From positions 1-50,915 of the forward strand of contig CAKOWW010000012.1 in NCBI GenBank assembly GCA_934129785.1: a DNA stretch of 50,915 bases, given 5' to 3'. The translations under genes were made by a program, and so were the position numbers. Under the pieces are notes generated by a model that was given only the letters and a program-made list of their open reading frames with translations, ran no database searches and was not told the origin of the DNA. Positions 7,046 through 16,738 of this stretch are shown one piece after another (within the stretch, counting starts at the first letter, position 1; each line of letters opens with the position of its first letter). The DNA is from an uncultured Clostridia bacterium (GTDB lineage: Bacteria; Bacillota; Clostridia; TANB77; CAG-508).

Positions 7046-8626
7046 TTATTTGTTTTTCATTGCTTCTTTAATATATTCAACCTCTTCTTCTGGTTTTAAT
7101 CTCATAAATATTGGTTCACCTTTTTCAATAACTTTTATTTTTTCTAGTTTTTCATAAGGTCTTAAGCTTTCCCAACTTTTCATTTTTTCATCTATAATTC
7201 CTATTTGTCTAAAAATGTTTTCTGCTGTTTCTTTCATAAATGGTGTTATTAGAATTGCTATTTTTCTTAAATTTTCTATTAAATGATACATTGCAGATTC
7301 TAATTTTTCTTTATTTTCATCTTCTTTTGCAAGTGCCCATGGACTTGTTTCATCTATGTATTTGTTTGTTCTAGATATTATTGTCCATATTTCTTGAATT
7401 GCATTTGCTATTTCATAGTTATTGAATTTCTCTTCAAATTTATCTATTTGACTTATTGTAAATTCTTCAAATTCTTTATCAACTTCGTTTGGAGTTCCAT
7501 TATATTTTGGTACATTTCCTCCAAAATATTTATTTACCATTGATACTGTTCTATTTAATAAATTACTTAAATCATTACATAAATCAAAATTATATCTTTC
7601 TACAAATTCTTCTGGTGAAAATATTCCATCTTGTGCAACTGGTACTTGTCTTAATAAGAAATATCTTGTTGCATCTAGTCCATATCTTTCAATTAATGTT
7701 TCTGGATATATTACATTTCCTTTTGACTTTGACATTTTACCATCTTTCATTGTTATCCAGTTATGTACTAATATAGTTTTTGGAATTGGTAAATCTAAAG
7801 CCATTAAGAATATTGGCCAATATATTAAATGAAATCTTGCAATATCTTTTCCTACTACTTGTAAGTCTGCTGGCCAGTATTTTTTAAATAATGTATCATC
7901 TTCTGATAAATATCCTAATGCTGTAATATAGTTTGTTAAAGCGTCTACCCATACATAAATAACATGTTTTGGGTCTTTTAAAACTTTTATTCCCCAATCA
8001 AAATTTGTTCTTGTTACACATAGGTCTTCAAGCCCTGGTTTTATGAAATTGTTTATCATTTCATTTTTTCTATAAGCTGGTTTTATGAAATCTGGGTGTT
8101 CGTCATAATATTTTAAAAGTCTATCTGCATATTTTTTCATATTGAAGAAATATGCTTCTTCTTTCATTATTTTTACTTCTCTTCCACAATCCGGACATTT
8201 TCCATCTACTAATTGTGTTTCTGTAAAATATGTTTCACATGGTACACAATACCAGCCTTCATATTCGCCTTTGTAGATATCTCCATTTTCCATGAAATGA
8301 TCAAATATTTTTTGTACTATTTTTTCATGTCTTTGTTCTGTTGTTTGGATAAAATCATCATATTCTATCCCCATTTTATTCCATAATTCTTTTGCTTTTT
8401 CAGCCATTTCATCTACATAAACTTTAGGCGTTTTGCCTTGTTCTTCAGCTTTTTCTTGTATTTTTTGTCCATGTTCATCTGTTCCTGTTAAAAGATATGT
8501 TTCTTCTCCTTTTAATTTATGATATCTTTTTATGCTATCTGCTAATACTTCTGTATATGCCGTTCCTATATGAAATCTTCCACTTGGATAATATATTGGT
8601 GTTGTTATATAAAATTTTTTATTCAT
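7046..8626 (-). CDS. metG: Methionyl-tRNA synthetase
   Basis: 526 residues. Class I synthetase that charges tRNA-Met in the cytoplasm. The HIGH motif is HIGT at residues 19-22; a zinc knuckle follows with CVPC (about 126) and CPDCG (about 145); KMSKS is intact near 297. The protein ends after the anticodon-binding helices, without the C-terminal tRNA-binding domain found in longer MetG forms. Start moved to 8626: AGGAG sits eight bases before this ATG, and the seven extra codons upstream would overlap it. Confidence 0.95.
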   Translation of the reverse strand: MNKKFYITTPIYYPSGRFHIGTAYTEVLADSIKRYHKLKGEETYLLTGTDEHGQKIQEKAEEQGKTPKVYVDEMAEKAKELWNKMGIEYDDFIQTTEQRHEKIVQKIFDHFMENGDIYKGEYEGWYCVPCETYFTETQLVDGKCPDCGREVKIMKEEAYFFNMKKYADRLLKYYDEHPDFIKPAYRKNEMINNFIKPGLEDLCVTRTNFDWGIKVLKDPKHVIYVWVDALTNYITALGYLSEDDTLFKKYWPADLQVVGKDIARFHLIYWPIFLMALDLPIPKTILVHNWITMKDGKMSKSKGNVIYPETLIERYGLDATRYFLLRQVPVAQDGIFSPEEFVERYNFDLCNDLSNLLNRTVSMVNKYFGGNVPKYNGTPNEVDKEFEEFTISQIDKFEEKFNNYEIANAIQEIWTIISRTNKYIDETSPWALAKEDENKEKLESAMYHLIENLRKIAILITPFMKETAENIFRQIGIIDEKMKSWESLRPYEKLEKIKVIEKGEPIFMRLKPEEEVEYIKEAMKNK

Positions 8627-8681
8627 TTTTATCACTCCTGTCTGCATTATATATTACCATAAAACCGGCTATTTGTCTAGA

Positions 8682-11399
8682 TTATTCCTCGCCATTTATT
8701 TTTAATAATTTAAATATTTCAACTATTACAATTGGTGCTAATATTAAACAAATTAATTCAACTATGTTTTGTGTTGGTAACACTGGTATACTAAATATTG
8801 TTCTTAATTGTGGGACTGCTAATATTACAAATACTAATAATGCAGAAACAATAATTGCTCCCATTAGTTTCATATTATTAAATATTCCTGTTTTAAATAT
8901 AGAGTTTTTATTATCCCTTACATTGAATACATGTACTAATTCTGATAATGCAAGTGTTACAAATGCCATTGTTTGACCTACTTCTATTTTAGATTCGTCT
9001 AATGTTAGTCCATTTATTGGTTCTTTTGTTGTTGCTAATCCTATTGCAAATGCAGATAATGTAAGTAATCCTATCATTGCACCTTGATAAATAACTCTCC
9101 AAGTCATTCCTTTTGTAAATACACTTTTGCCAGCTTTTGATGGTTTGCGTTCCATTATTCCTTTATTTGCTGGGTCAAACGCCAATGCTAGTGCTGGTAA
9201 TGAGTCTGTTACTAAGTTTATCCATAATATATGAATTGGAAGTAATATTTCTAAGTGTGATATATCTGTAATTCCAAACCAATTTGCAAATAGTGGTGTT
9301 AATAATGTTGCTAAAAATAGAACTACTATTTCTCCTATATTACTTGAAAGCAAGAATTGTATAACTTTTAGTATATTGTCATATATTCGTCTTCCTTCTT
9401 CTACTGCTGATACTATTGTTGCAAAGTTATCATCTGTTAAAATAACATCTGCCGCTTCTTTTGCAACATCAGTTCCTACCATTCCCATTGCACAACCTAT
9501 GTCTGCTGTTTTTAAGGCTGGACTATCATTTACTCCATCCCCAGTCATAGCAACTATTTCGCCATTTTTTTGCCATGCTTTTACTATTCTTACTTTATGT
9601 TCTGGTGAAACTCTTGCATATACTGAATATTTTCTTACATTTTTCTCTAATTCTTCATCTGTCATATTTTCTAGGTCTGCACCTGTTATTGCTTCATCAT
9701 CATTTTCTAGAATACCTAATTTTTTTGCTATTGCTGTGGCTGTTATTTTGTGATCACCAGTAATCATTACTGTTTTTATTCCTGCTGTTTTACATTTTTC
9801 CACTGCTTTTTTTGCTTCTTCTCTAGGAGGATCAATCATTCCAACCATTCCTATAAAAATCAAGTCACTTTCTATATTTTGCATTTCTTCTTTTGTTGGT
9901 TTATGATTTAATTCTTTGTATGCACAGCCTAGTACTCTTAAAGCTTGTTTTGCCATTTTTTCGTTTTCTTCTCTTATTTTATTTGAATATACATCTATTT
10001 CTTCATAAATTTGGTTGTTTAATTCATATGCTGTACATTTAGTTAATAACTCGTCTATTCCACCTTTTGTATAAACTATATACTTTCCATTTACATTATT
10101 TACTGTTGTCATTAATTTTCTATCTGAATCAAATGGAATTTCATCTTCTCTTGGCATAGTATCATATATTGTTGGATCAAAATTTAGTTTAAAAGCCATA
10201 TCAACTAATGCTGTTTCTGTAGGGTCCCCTGTTAATGTTCCATCACTTGAAATTTTTGTATCATTACACAACATATTTGCATATATAAGTTTTGTTAATT
10301 CATCATCTATTTCATTACTTTGAATATTTCCTGCTTCTCTTACAGCATTATTCCAAAATATTTTTTCTACTGTCATTTTATTTTGTGTTAATGTACCTGT
10401 CTTATCTGAGCAAATAACTGTACTACTTCCTAAAGTTTCAACAGCTGGCAATCTTTTTACTATCGCATTTTTCTTTACCATTTTTTGTACACCTATTGCC
10501 AAAACAATTGTTGAAACTGCTGCTAATCCTTCTGGAATTGCTGCAACTGCTAAGCTTACTGCTGACATAAACATATGAATTGGTTCTTTTCCTTGGATTA
10601 TTCCTATTCCAAAAATAATTACACATATTACTAGTGCCGCCATTCCTAATGTTTTGCTTAGTCCATTTAATTTATCTTGTAATGGTGTTGATTGTTCTTC
10701 AGCATTTTCTAGCATTCCAGCTATTTTTCCAACTTCTGTTGTCATTCCTGTTTCCACTACAATTCCTTTTCCTCGACCATATGTTATTAAACTAGAAGAA
10801 AATAACATATTTGTTCTATCTCCTATACCAACTTCTGTTTCTTCTATTACTTCTGGTGTTTTTTCCACAGGTACAGATTCTCCTGTTAATGATGATTCCT
10901 GTGATTTTAGATTTACAGCTTCTATTACTCTTAAATCTGCTGGAATATAATCTCCTGTGTCTAAAACAACAACATCTCCTGGTACTAATTCTTTTGCTGG
11001 AACTACTTCTAATATACCATTTCTTATTACTTTTGTTGCATGGTCTGTAAGTTTTTGTAAAGCTTCTAATGATTTTTCTGCTTTTGCTTCTTGGCTTACT
11101 CCTATTATTGCATTTACTATTACTACTATTAAAATTATTATTGTGTCTGTAACACCTTCCCCTTGAGCTACTCCAACTACACCTGAAACTATTGCAGCAA
11201 TTATCAATATTATTATAGAAAAATCTTTAAATTGTTCTATAAATTTTTGTAATAATGATTTCTTCTTTTTTGCTTTTAGTTCATTTAAACCGTATTTTTC
11301 CTTCCTTTTTTGAACTTCTTCGGTTGTTATTCCTTTTTCTTTGTTTGTTTCTAATTTTTGCTCTATTTCTTCTATTTTCTTGTTATACCATTTTTCCAT
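8682..11399 (-). CDS. P-type calcium-transporting ATPase
   Basis: 905 residues, SERCA/PMCA-like P2 ATPase. Domains in order: N-terminal cation-ATPase domain, two membrane helices, actuator loop with TGES near 171, helices with the PEGLA ion-site motif near 285, phosphorylation site DKTGTLT near 333, nucleotide domain, hinge TGDGVND near 618, then six C-terminal helices. These are the full set for ATP-driven cation, probably Ca2+, export across the cell membrane. Start 11399 is preferred to an ATG three codons earlier because GGGAGG would then be only one base away. No obvious co-transcribed partner. Confidence 0.92.
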   Translation of the reverse strand: MEKWYNKKIEEIEQKLETNKEKGITTEEVQKRKEKYGLNELKAKKKKSLLQKFIEQFKDFSIIILIIAAIVSGVVGVAQGEGVTDTIIILIVVIVNAIIGVSQEAKAEKSLEALQKLTDHATKVIRNGILEVVPAKELVPGDVVVLDTGDYIPADLRVIEAVNLKSQESSLTGESVPVEKTPEVIEETEVGIGDRTNMLFSSSLITYGRGKGIVVETGMTTEVGKIAGMLENAEEQSTPLQDKLNGLSKTLGMAALVICVIIFGIGIIQGKEPIHMFMSAVSLAVAAIPEGLAAVSTIVLAIGVQKMVKKNAIVKRLPAVETLGSSTVICSDKTGTLTQNKMTVEKIFWNNAVREAGNIQSNEIDDELTKLIYANMLCNDTKISSDGTLTGDPTETALVDMAFKLNFDPTIYDTMPREDEIPFDSDRKLMTTVNNVNGKYIVYTKGGIDELLTKCTAYELNNQIYEEIDVYSNKIREENEKMAKQALRVLGCAYKELNHKPTKEEMQNIESDLIFIGMVGMIDPPREEAKKAVEKCKTAGIKTVMITGDHKITATAIAKKLGILENDDEAITGADLENMTDEELEKNVRKYSVYARVSPEHKVRIVKAWQKNGEIVAMTGDGVNDSPALKTADIGCAMGMVGTDVAKEAADVILTDDNFATIVSAVEEGRRIYDNILKVIQFLLSSNIGEIVVLFLATLLTPLFANWFGITDISHLEILLPIHILWINLVTDSLPALALAFDPANKGIMERKPSKAGKSVFTKGMTWRVIYQGAMIGLLTLSAFAIGLATTKEPINGLTLDESKIEVGQTMAFVTLALSELVHVFNVRDNKNSIFKTGIFNNMKLMGAIIVSALLVFVILAVPQLRTIFSIPVLPTQNIVELICLILAPIVIVEIFKLLKINGEE

Positions 11400-11484
11400 T
11401 TCTTTCATTCCTCCCTTATTTTTTATTATTTTTACTTACGTATGTTTTTCATCACTGCCTTTCCTTTTAATGTTTTTAATACTA

Positions 11485-11537
11485 AAAAAAGACTCCTAAA
11501 AGGAAATAACTATTAATTGTTTCCTTTTAAAAGTCTT
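11485..11537 (-). terminator. Terminator downstream of tRNA-Glu
   Basis: Long inverted repeat (AAGACTCCTAAAAGGAAA with its near complement) followed on the minus strand by seven T residues. Confidence 0.7.
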
Positions 11538-11645
11538 GCTTACTATTTTTAGCTTACTAACCAGATTTTTACATCGCGATTGTTGATTAATAATTTAAAG
11601 CTACTCCCTTTTAAATTTATATTTTATTATTTTTAGTTGTTTTGG

Positions 11646-11717
11646 TGACCCGTACGGGAATCGAACCCATGATTCCACCTTGAGAGGGTGGCGTCTTAGC
11701 CGCTTGACCAACGGGCC
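11646..11717 (-). tRNA. tRNA-Glu(CTC)
   Basis: GGCCCGT acceptor, anticodon loop CTCTCAA giving CTC, GGTTCGATTCC T-loop, CCA encoded at 11643-11645. Confidence 0.93.
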
Positions 11718-11760
11718 ATTGTCTTATTCATACTTTCTATTTATATCATTTTTATTTCGT

Positions 11761-12159
11761 TTAGTCAAGACAATTTTTTAAAAGTTCTTTAATTCTTTTT
11801 TCATTTTTTGTTAAATATAAATATCCTATCAAAGCTTCAAATGCAGTTGAATGCATATAATCTTGAACATCACAATTTTTAGGTAAGTGATGATTTTCTG
11901 CATTTCTTCCTCTTCTTACTATATCTTTTTCTTCTTCTGTTAAATCTTCATATATTTTTTTCAAAAATTTAGCTTGTGATTGTGCTCTAACATATTTTAT
12001 TGTTTCTATATGTAATTTATGTGGCTTTAAATTTGTTTTATTTATAAGCATTGTTCTTATATATAGCTCATATACACAGTCTCCAACATATGCCCAAGTT
12101 AGTGGTGACATTAAATTTACATCTTTTTCATCTTTTTCTAATTCTACAAATTCTATCAA
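11761..12159 (-). CDS. mrnC: Mini-ribonuclease III
   Basis: 132 residues, an RNase III catalytic domain without the dsRNA-binding domain, the Mini-III form that matures 23S rRNA ends in Firmicutes. Motifs: WAYVGDCVYELYIR near 24-36 and STAFEALIGYLYL near 105-117, each carrying the acidic metal ligands. Translation starts at TTG (12159), set by AAGGAAG eight bases upstream. It follows rbgA by 19 bases, so ribosome assembly and rRNA maturation genes are probably one operon. Confidence 0.92.
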   Translation of the reverse strand: MIEFVELEKDEKDVNLMSPLTWAYVGDCVYELYIRTMLINKTNLKPHKLHIETIKYVRAQSQAKFLKKIYEDLTEEEKDIVRRGRNAENHHLPKNCDVQDYMHSTAFEALIGYLYLTKNEKRIKELLKNCLD

Positions 12160-12178
12160 TTTTTACTTCCTTTCAATT

Positions 12179-13130
12179 TTACGCTTGTTCAAGTGTTATT
12201 TTTCCTAATTTTCCATTTTTAAATTCATCTAATATTATTCTTGCTGTTTTTTCTTCGTCTATATTTCCACCTGAAATTACGCAACCTCTTTTTCTTCCTA
12301 TTTCTAACATTATTTCATATATATTAAAGTTTTCTGGTTGTTCTTGATTTAATACATTATTTATATAATCCTCTGTTAACCCATATCTTTCACATATATT
12401 TTCTCTATAATTTTCTAATAAGAATTTTAACAATTGATATGCTATTTCTGTTCTTTGTAATATATCTTCTTTTATTGTACCTGTAAATGCTAATTTTAGT
12501 CCAACTTCTTCACTTTCGAATTTTGGCCATAATACTCCAGGTGTATCTAATAATTCTATTTTCTCATTTATTCTAATCCATTGTTTTTGTTTTGTTACCC
12601 CTGGTTTATTGCCAACTCCTGCAGTTGTTCTTTTTGATATTCTATTAATAAATGATGATTTTCCTACATTTGGTATTCCGCAATATTATAGCTCTTATTT
12701 TTCTTCCAATTCTTCCTTTTTGTGCTTGTCCTTGTAAATGTTCTTCCATTATTTTTTCTATTTCTGATATGCAATTGTTTATTCCTTTTCCAGAATTTGA
12801 ATCTGTTAATACTGCTGGTATTCCTTGTTTTTTAAAATATGATATCCATCTTTGGTTTTGTTTTTCATCAGATAAGTCACATTTATTTAATACTACTATT
12901 TTCTTTTTTCCTTTTGTTATTTTCGCTATATCTGGATTTTGGCTTGCTAATGGTATTCTAGCATCTAATAATTCTATTACTATATCTATTATTTTTAAGT
13001 CTTCTGTTATTTGTCTTCTTGTTTTTGCCATATGTCCAGGGTACCAGTTGATTCCGACTGATGGAAAACTTTTTGGACTATCATCTTTTTTCTTTTCTGC
13101 TCTGATTTTTCTTTTTTGATACATATCCAT
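12179..13130 (-). CDS. rbgA: Ribosome biogenesis GTPase RbgA/YlqF, with +1 frameshift
   Basis: 316 residues if read as 13130-12681 joined to 12679-12179. Circularly permuted GTPase that finishes the 50S subunit. G4 NKCD and G5 precede G1 GIPNVGKSS and G3 DTPGVLWP; the C-terminal helical domain follows. The zero frame runs ATA-TTG-CGG-AAT and stops 10 codons later. Skipping the C at 12680 gives GGA, the first glycine of the G1 motif, and the rest of the protein is intact. Start 13130 has AAGGAAG eight bases upstream. Both halves are normal in length and sequence, so simple decay is unlikely; recoding is proposed. Confidence 0.85.
12678..12681 (-). other. rbgA: Putative +1 recoding site in rbgA (TTG CGG A)
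   Basis: In-frame CGG after TTG. Skipping C12680 makes GGA (Gly of GIPNVGKS). One of five matching sites in the window. Confidence 0.75.
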
Positions 13131-13170
13131 TTTAATCACTTCCTTTTTACAACTTGTAATTTGTATCTTA

Positions 13171-14067
13171 CTATTTTATTTCAAATTCTACATAAAAATT
13201 TTCTTGCACATTCGCAGATGATGTTATATTTTCTTCTGTTGTAAATTTCTTTACCAATCTATATTTACCATTACTTAATTCATCATATCCTATTATCCAA
13301 TTTATTTCTATTTCTATTTGTTCATTACTTTTTAGTGAATATAATACATCATTCCAAGATAAAATTTCTTTTGGTTCATATACATTAAATGTTCAATTTT
13401 CCTCTTTTTCTAAATAATATTGAGATCCATAAAAATAATTTTGTTTTGCATTATTTTTTATAATTAAAGTTATTCCCTTTTTTGTTAATGTACCTTCTTT
13501 TATGGATATAGATATTTTATCATCTTGTAAATATGAATAATGTTCTTTTACTTGATTATCAATTTTATTTCCATCTACAAGGTCATCATTTAACTTGTTT
13601 CTTATATCTAGTGGGAAAATTTCTTTAATTGATTTTGAATATTCAGAACCATCTCTTGGTATTTTGTAGTCTATAATTTCATTATCTTTTATTATAAATT
13701 TATGAGGGATTGAATATCCACCATTACTAATTAATTTACCATCTTGTACATAATAACTCTCAACTAATGCCCATATATATACATAAGTTTCATCATCTTT
13801 TTCTTTTATACCTAATCTTGCAATATCTGTAAACACTTGAAAATCACTTACATTATAATTAGGTTTAGCATTTTTTTCTTCTACAAAATAATGTGGCTGT
13901 TCTTTACTAATAAGATATTCTTCTACTTTGTCATATAATTCTTCTTTACCCTTAACTTCTATTTCTTTTGAATTATTATTTAGTCCTACAACAATGACAC
14001 CTATAATTCCTAAAATAAATATAGCTATTGCTAATATTATTAGTGCAATTTTTGTTTCTTTTTTCAT
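13171..14067 (-). CDS. Membrane-anchored protein of unknown function with in-frame TGA
   Basis: 298 codons. An N-terminal membrane helix (residues 8-30) is followed by an extracellular part. A 224-residue reading ends at TGA (13393-13395), but the same frame continues for 74 codons of normal-looking sequence (NVYEPKEILSWNDVLYS, then a Lys-rich strand region ending FYVEFEIK) to TAG at 13171. The C-terminal part resembles beta-sandwich domains in which Trp stands at the TGA position. Either a nonsense mutation or readthrough; the homology call is weak. RBS GAGGAGG before the ATG. Confidence 0.6.
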
Positions 14068-14089
14068 AATCTACCTCCTCGACAAATTA

Positions 14090-14944
14090 CTATTTTATTT
14101 CATCAAGTTTCTTTTGCTCTTTTATTTCTAATTTTTTCCTTTCTCTTTCAAGTTCTTTTAAACTCTTTTTAGGTGTTGGCATTTCTTCCGGCATCATTCC
14201 ACCAATATCTGCAATTGCCTTTCTAACTTTTTTTCCTACCTCATAATGTACATCTTTTGCTTCTTTCTCACCTTGTACATTATCTTTTAAAAGTTTTTGC
14301 TTAGTTTGATTTATTCTAAATAAATTAGCAACTAACTCATCTTCATTCATATTATCTAAAATATCTTCTCTATATCTTAATTTTTTTCTTTTAAAAATAT
14401 CATCAGCGGTTTCACCATTATATAATCCTTTATATCCTGCATTATGAAATTCAGCCATATTTTTAACACCAACAGAAGACGCAACTTTTTGCAACGTATA
14501 ATTACCTTGCTTTGTTAATTTTCTTTGATAAAATCTTTTTTCATCGTCTGATAAAGAATCATATTCTTGTTCAGTTATTTCTTGTTTTCTTGTTTGAATA
14601 GCAAAATATGTTTGTCCTAAGGCAACAACTTCTTTGCTTGGATCTGCATTTTGAACTATCAAATAACATATGTATCTTGAAAGTTTATAATCTTGTATAT
14701 TAGCAATGGCATTATTATTTCTTTTTGACAACCTGTTGACCTCAACAAGTTGTTCATCTACATTAAATCCGGAATTATTACAAGCTTCTTTTGCTTTGTT
14801 TAAAACCTTTAAAAAATTTCTCCAATCTCTATATTCTAAAACTTTTGAAAGTTCTCTAGCATACCAATATTCATTTCCATATTCATCCATATGTTTAATA
14901 TTTTCAAAAATATTATTAGTATATCTATCTACAATTTTCTTCAT
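14090..14944 (-). CDS. dinD: DNA damage-inducible protein DinD
   Basis: 284 residues, full-length DinD. Clear family blocks: YWYARELSKVLEYRDWRNF, KEACNNSGFNVDE, RYICYLIVQNADPSK with GQTYFAIQTRKQE, NAGYKGLYNG, and GGMMPEEMPTPKKS near the C-terminus. DinD of E. coli is an SOS protein that disturbs RecA filaments. Start 14944 lies five bases after GGAGG; an ATG six codons earlier overlaps that site. It heads a run of phage-type genes with KilA-N and SWIM proteins, suggesting horizontal origin. No LexA box was identified by eye. Confidence 0.9.
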   Translation of the reverse strand: MKKIVDRYTNNIFENIKHMDEYGNEYWYARELSKVLEYRDWRNFLKVLNKAKEACNNSGFNVDEQLVEVNRLSKRNNNAIANIQDYKLSRYICYLIVQNADPSKEVVALGQTYFAIQTRKQEITEQEYDSLSDDEKRFYQRKLTKQGNYTLQKVASSVGVKNMAEFHNAGYKGLYNGETADDIFKRKKLRYREDILDNMNEDELVANLFRINQTKQKLLKDNVQGEKEAKDVHYEVGKKVRKAIADIGGMMPEEMPTPKKSLKELERERKKLEIKEQKKLDEIK

Positions 14945-15065
14945 TACTACCTCCTTCTTCATTTTTTATATAAAAGTTTTCCTTAAGTCGTAATTACCCC
15001 ATTTTTCTTCAAAATCCAATTGATTTTTACTTATAAAATGTAAAAAGGAATAAGACTAAAAGACT

Positions 15066-15158
15066 TTATTTATAAAACTTCATAGGAAGTTTTCCATAAG
15101 TCGGTTTATACCAGTTAAGGTTGATTTTGTGATAACTATTATCTTGTTCTTTCTCCAT
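15066..15158 (-). CDS. Tiny conserved-looking ORF
   Basis: 30 residues ending YKPTYGKLPMKFYK, with AAGGAG eight bases before the ATG. Aromatic- and Lys-rich C-terminus; no family recognised. It lies between the SWIM and DinD genes and may be phage-type cargo. Confidence 0.4.
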   Translation of the reverse strand: MEKEQDNSYHKINLNWYKPTYGKLPMKFYK

Positions 15159-15177
15159 CTATATTCACTCCTTCACT

Positions 15178-15300
15178 TTAATTTAACATTTACTTCTCCA
15201 TCTTGAGATATAATGATACTATTTATATTTTTTAATATCTAGCGGATTATTATTTTCATCTGCCCTACACAGAAAAAATAATTTTTGTTGCATTTTATAT
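15178..15300 (-). pseudogene. Small degraded ORF
   Basis: AAGGATG then ATG starts LFFLCRADENNNPLDIKKYK and stops at TAG. Shifting by one base continues as INSIIISQDGEVNVKLK to TGA. The two halves together look like a single protein of about 40 residues with a frameshift in an A-run. Function unknown. Confidence 0.35.
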
Positions 15301-15325
15301 CACATCCTTTTTTTATAATATCTTA

Positions 15326-15772
15326 TTAATACAAATTTCTTTTTACAAAATCATTATATATCCATTCAGGTCCGTAATCAAAAACTTGAATTAATTCTTC
15401 AATCAATTCTTGCTTTGACATTCTATTTAAGTATTTAATTGCTTTGTCATATTCCTCTTCTTGCTCTTTTTCATACTCTTCTTGTAATCGATTTTGTTCT
15501 TCTTCAAAACTAACTGCCTCATTTGGAAAAGCAGTAAAATATGTTGCAACTATATGCTTACATATTATTCTTTTACCATTAGCTAAGGGACAATTACATG
15601 AAGATTTCCTAGGATGTTCAATATCCAAATGGACATTATAATTATTGGTTCCTTTTACAATGCTTGAATACTCATTTTCATTTATTTTATTCAATTCAAC
15701 AACCCTTTTTTCTTTATAATAATCTAAACCTCTCCAACATGAACTACCACTAGCTAAAGATATTATTCCCAT
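15326..15772 (-). CDS. SWIM zinc-finger protein
   Basis: 148 residues. A SWIM-type zinc site CNCPLANGKRIICKH (C-x-C, then C-x-H) near residues 77-91 is preceded by a beta-hairpin region. The C-terminal half is acidic and helical. SWIM domains bind DNA or proteins; no partner domain is present here. Start 15772 is chosen because GAGGAG is seven bases upstream and it avoids a 20-base overlap with the KilA-N gene, which then ends four bases earlier. Co-transcribed with the KilA-N gene. Confidence 0.75.
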   Translation of the reverse strand: MGIISLASGSSCWRGLDYYKEKRVVELNKINENEYSSIVKGTNNYNVHLDIEHPRKSSCNCPLANGKRIICKHIVATYFTAFPNEAVSFEEEQNRLQEEYEKEQEEEYDKAIKYLNRMSKQELIEELIQVFDYGPEWIYNDFVKRNLY

Positions 15773-15776
15773 AACT

Positions 15777-16622
15777 TTACTCCTCTTTATTTCCATTTCC
15801 TAGCAATTTTATTTTTTCAGCATTATTAAGTATATTTAATTGATACTTTGCAATTTCACTTAATATTTCAAATCTTTCCTCTTTACTTTTTCCTTCTTTA
15901 ATTAATTCAGCATTATGTGATTCTAAATTTGATAATACTGTTAATTCATTTATTGTAGCATAATCTCTTACATTTGAATTTTTAGCCAAATCAGGATTAA
16001 GTTCTCTCCACTTTTTAGCTGTTGTATTAAATATGACTACATTTAAAATATCTGCTTCTTCTGCATACTTTATCCATTCCCTATTTTTGTAAAAATCATT
16101 ATCTGGCAATATGTAATTTTTAATTGCATCTGTATGTATTAAATAATTGTTTTTCGTTAATATTCTTTTTACATCCCACTCCCTGTTTTGATTTTCAATT
16201 TCCTTTAATCTCTCAAATTCTTTTATTAAATACAGTTTAAATACCGGACTAATTGCAGAAGCAAATTCGAAAGCTATATCTTTATGTGCATAAGTTCCTC
16301 CATACTTTCCTCGTTTTGAATATATACCAATTGCATTTGTTTTTTCACACCATTCAGTAACACTTAATGTAAATGTATGAAGTCCTGCACTTTTTCTAAA
16401 CCCGTCGAATTCGACGGAATTAAAATTTGGATTATAAATCGACTCCCATGTCCCTAAAAATTCCAAAGTAATTCTATTTCTTAGCCAGTTTCTTATAATG
16501 TCATCAGCTTTCGATTTTCCCTCTTTGTATTTACCAAAATCAGAAATACAAATATAATCATTATCATCTATATTTGTAACATTTACTTTAATATTTTGAA
16601 CTTCTATTATTTTATTTGACAT
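15777..16622 (-). CDS. KilA-N domain protein
   Basis: 281 residues. The first 150 residues are a KilA-N domain: DYICISDFGKYKEGKSKADD, an IRNWLRNRITLEFLGTWE helix, GKYGGTYAHKDIAFEFA and a final VFKLYLIKEFERL. The remainder is helical. KilA-N proteins are DNA-binding factors of phages and large DNA viruses; the bacterial copies are usually prophage or element genes. First gene of the KilA-N/SWIM pair. An exact 16-base palindrome lies inside the gene near 16403-16418. Confidence 0.85.
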   Translation of the reverse strand: MSNKIIEVQNIKVNVTNIDDNDYICISDFGKYKEGKSKADDIIRNWLRNRITLEFLGTWESIYNPNFNSVEFDGFRKSAGLHTFTLSVTEWCEKTNAIGIYSKRGKYGGTYAHKDIAFEFASAISPVFKLYLIKEFERLKEIENQNREWDVKRILTKNNYLIHTDAIKNYILPDNDFYKNREWIKYAEEADILNVVIFNTTAKKWRELNPDLAKNSNVRDYATINELTVLSNLESHNAELIKEGKSKEERFEILSEIAKYQLNILNNAEKIKLLGNGNKEE

Positions 16623-16738
16623 ATATTCACCTTCAATTTATCAAATTACGAAAGATAAAATTTTGAAAAAATGTTGTTTTTTCAATTTCTTCAGTCTTTA
16701 TATTCTAAAACTTTTTAGTTTAATTAAATATAAAAAAC

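Noticed and set aside
8497..8976. Plus-strand ORFs rich in Leu and Phe opposite core genes
   Set aside because: Shadow readings of AT-rich minus-strand genes without ribosome sites.
2385..13395. TGA reassigned to Trp
   Set aside because: Trp is written TGG throughout long intact genes, and GH73 and the acyl-CoA synthetase end in TGA at natural ends.
16403..16418. Exact 16-base palindrome inside the KilA-N gene
   Set aside because: It lies in coding sequence with normal codons (VEFDG); an operator is possible but nothing else supports it.
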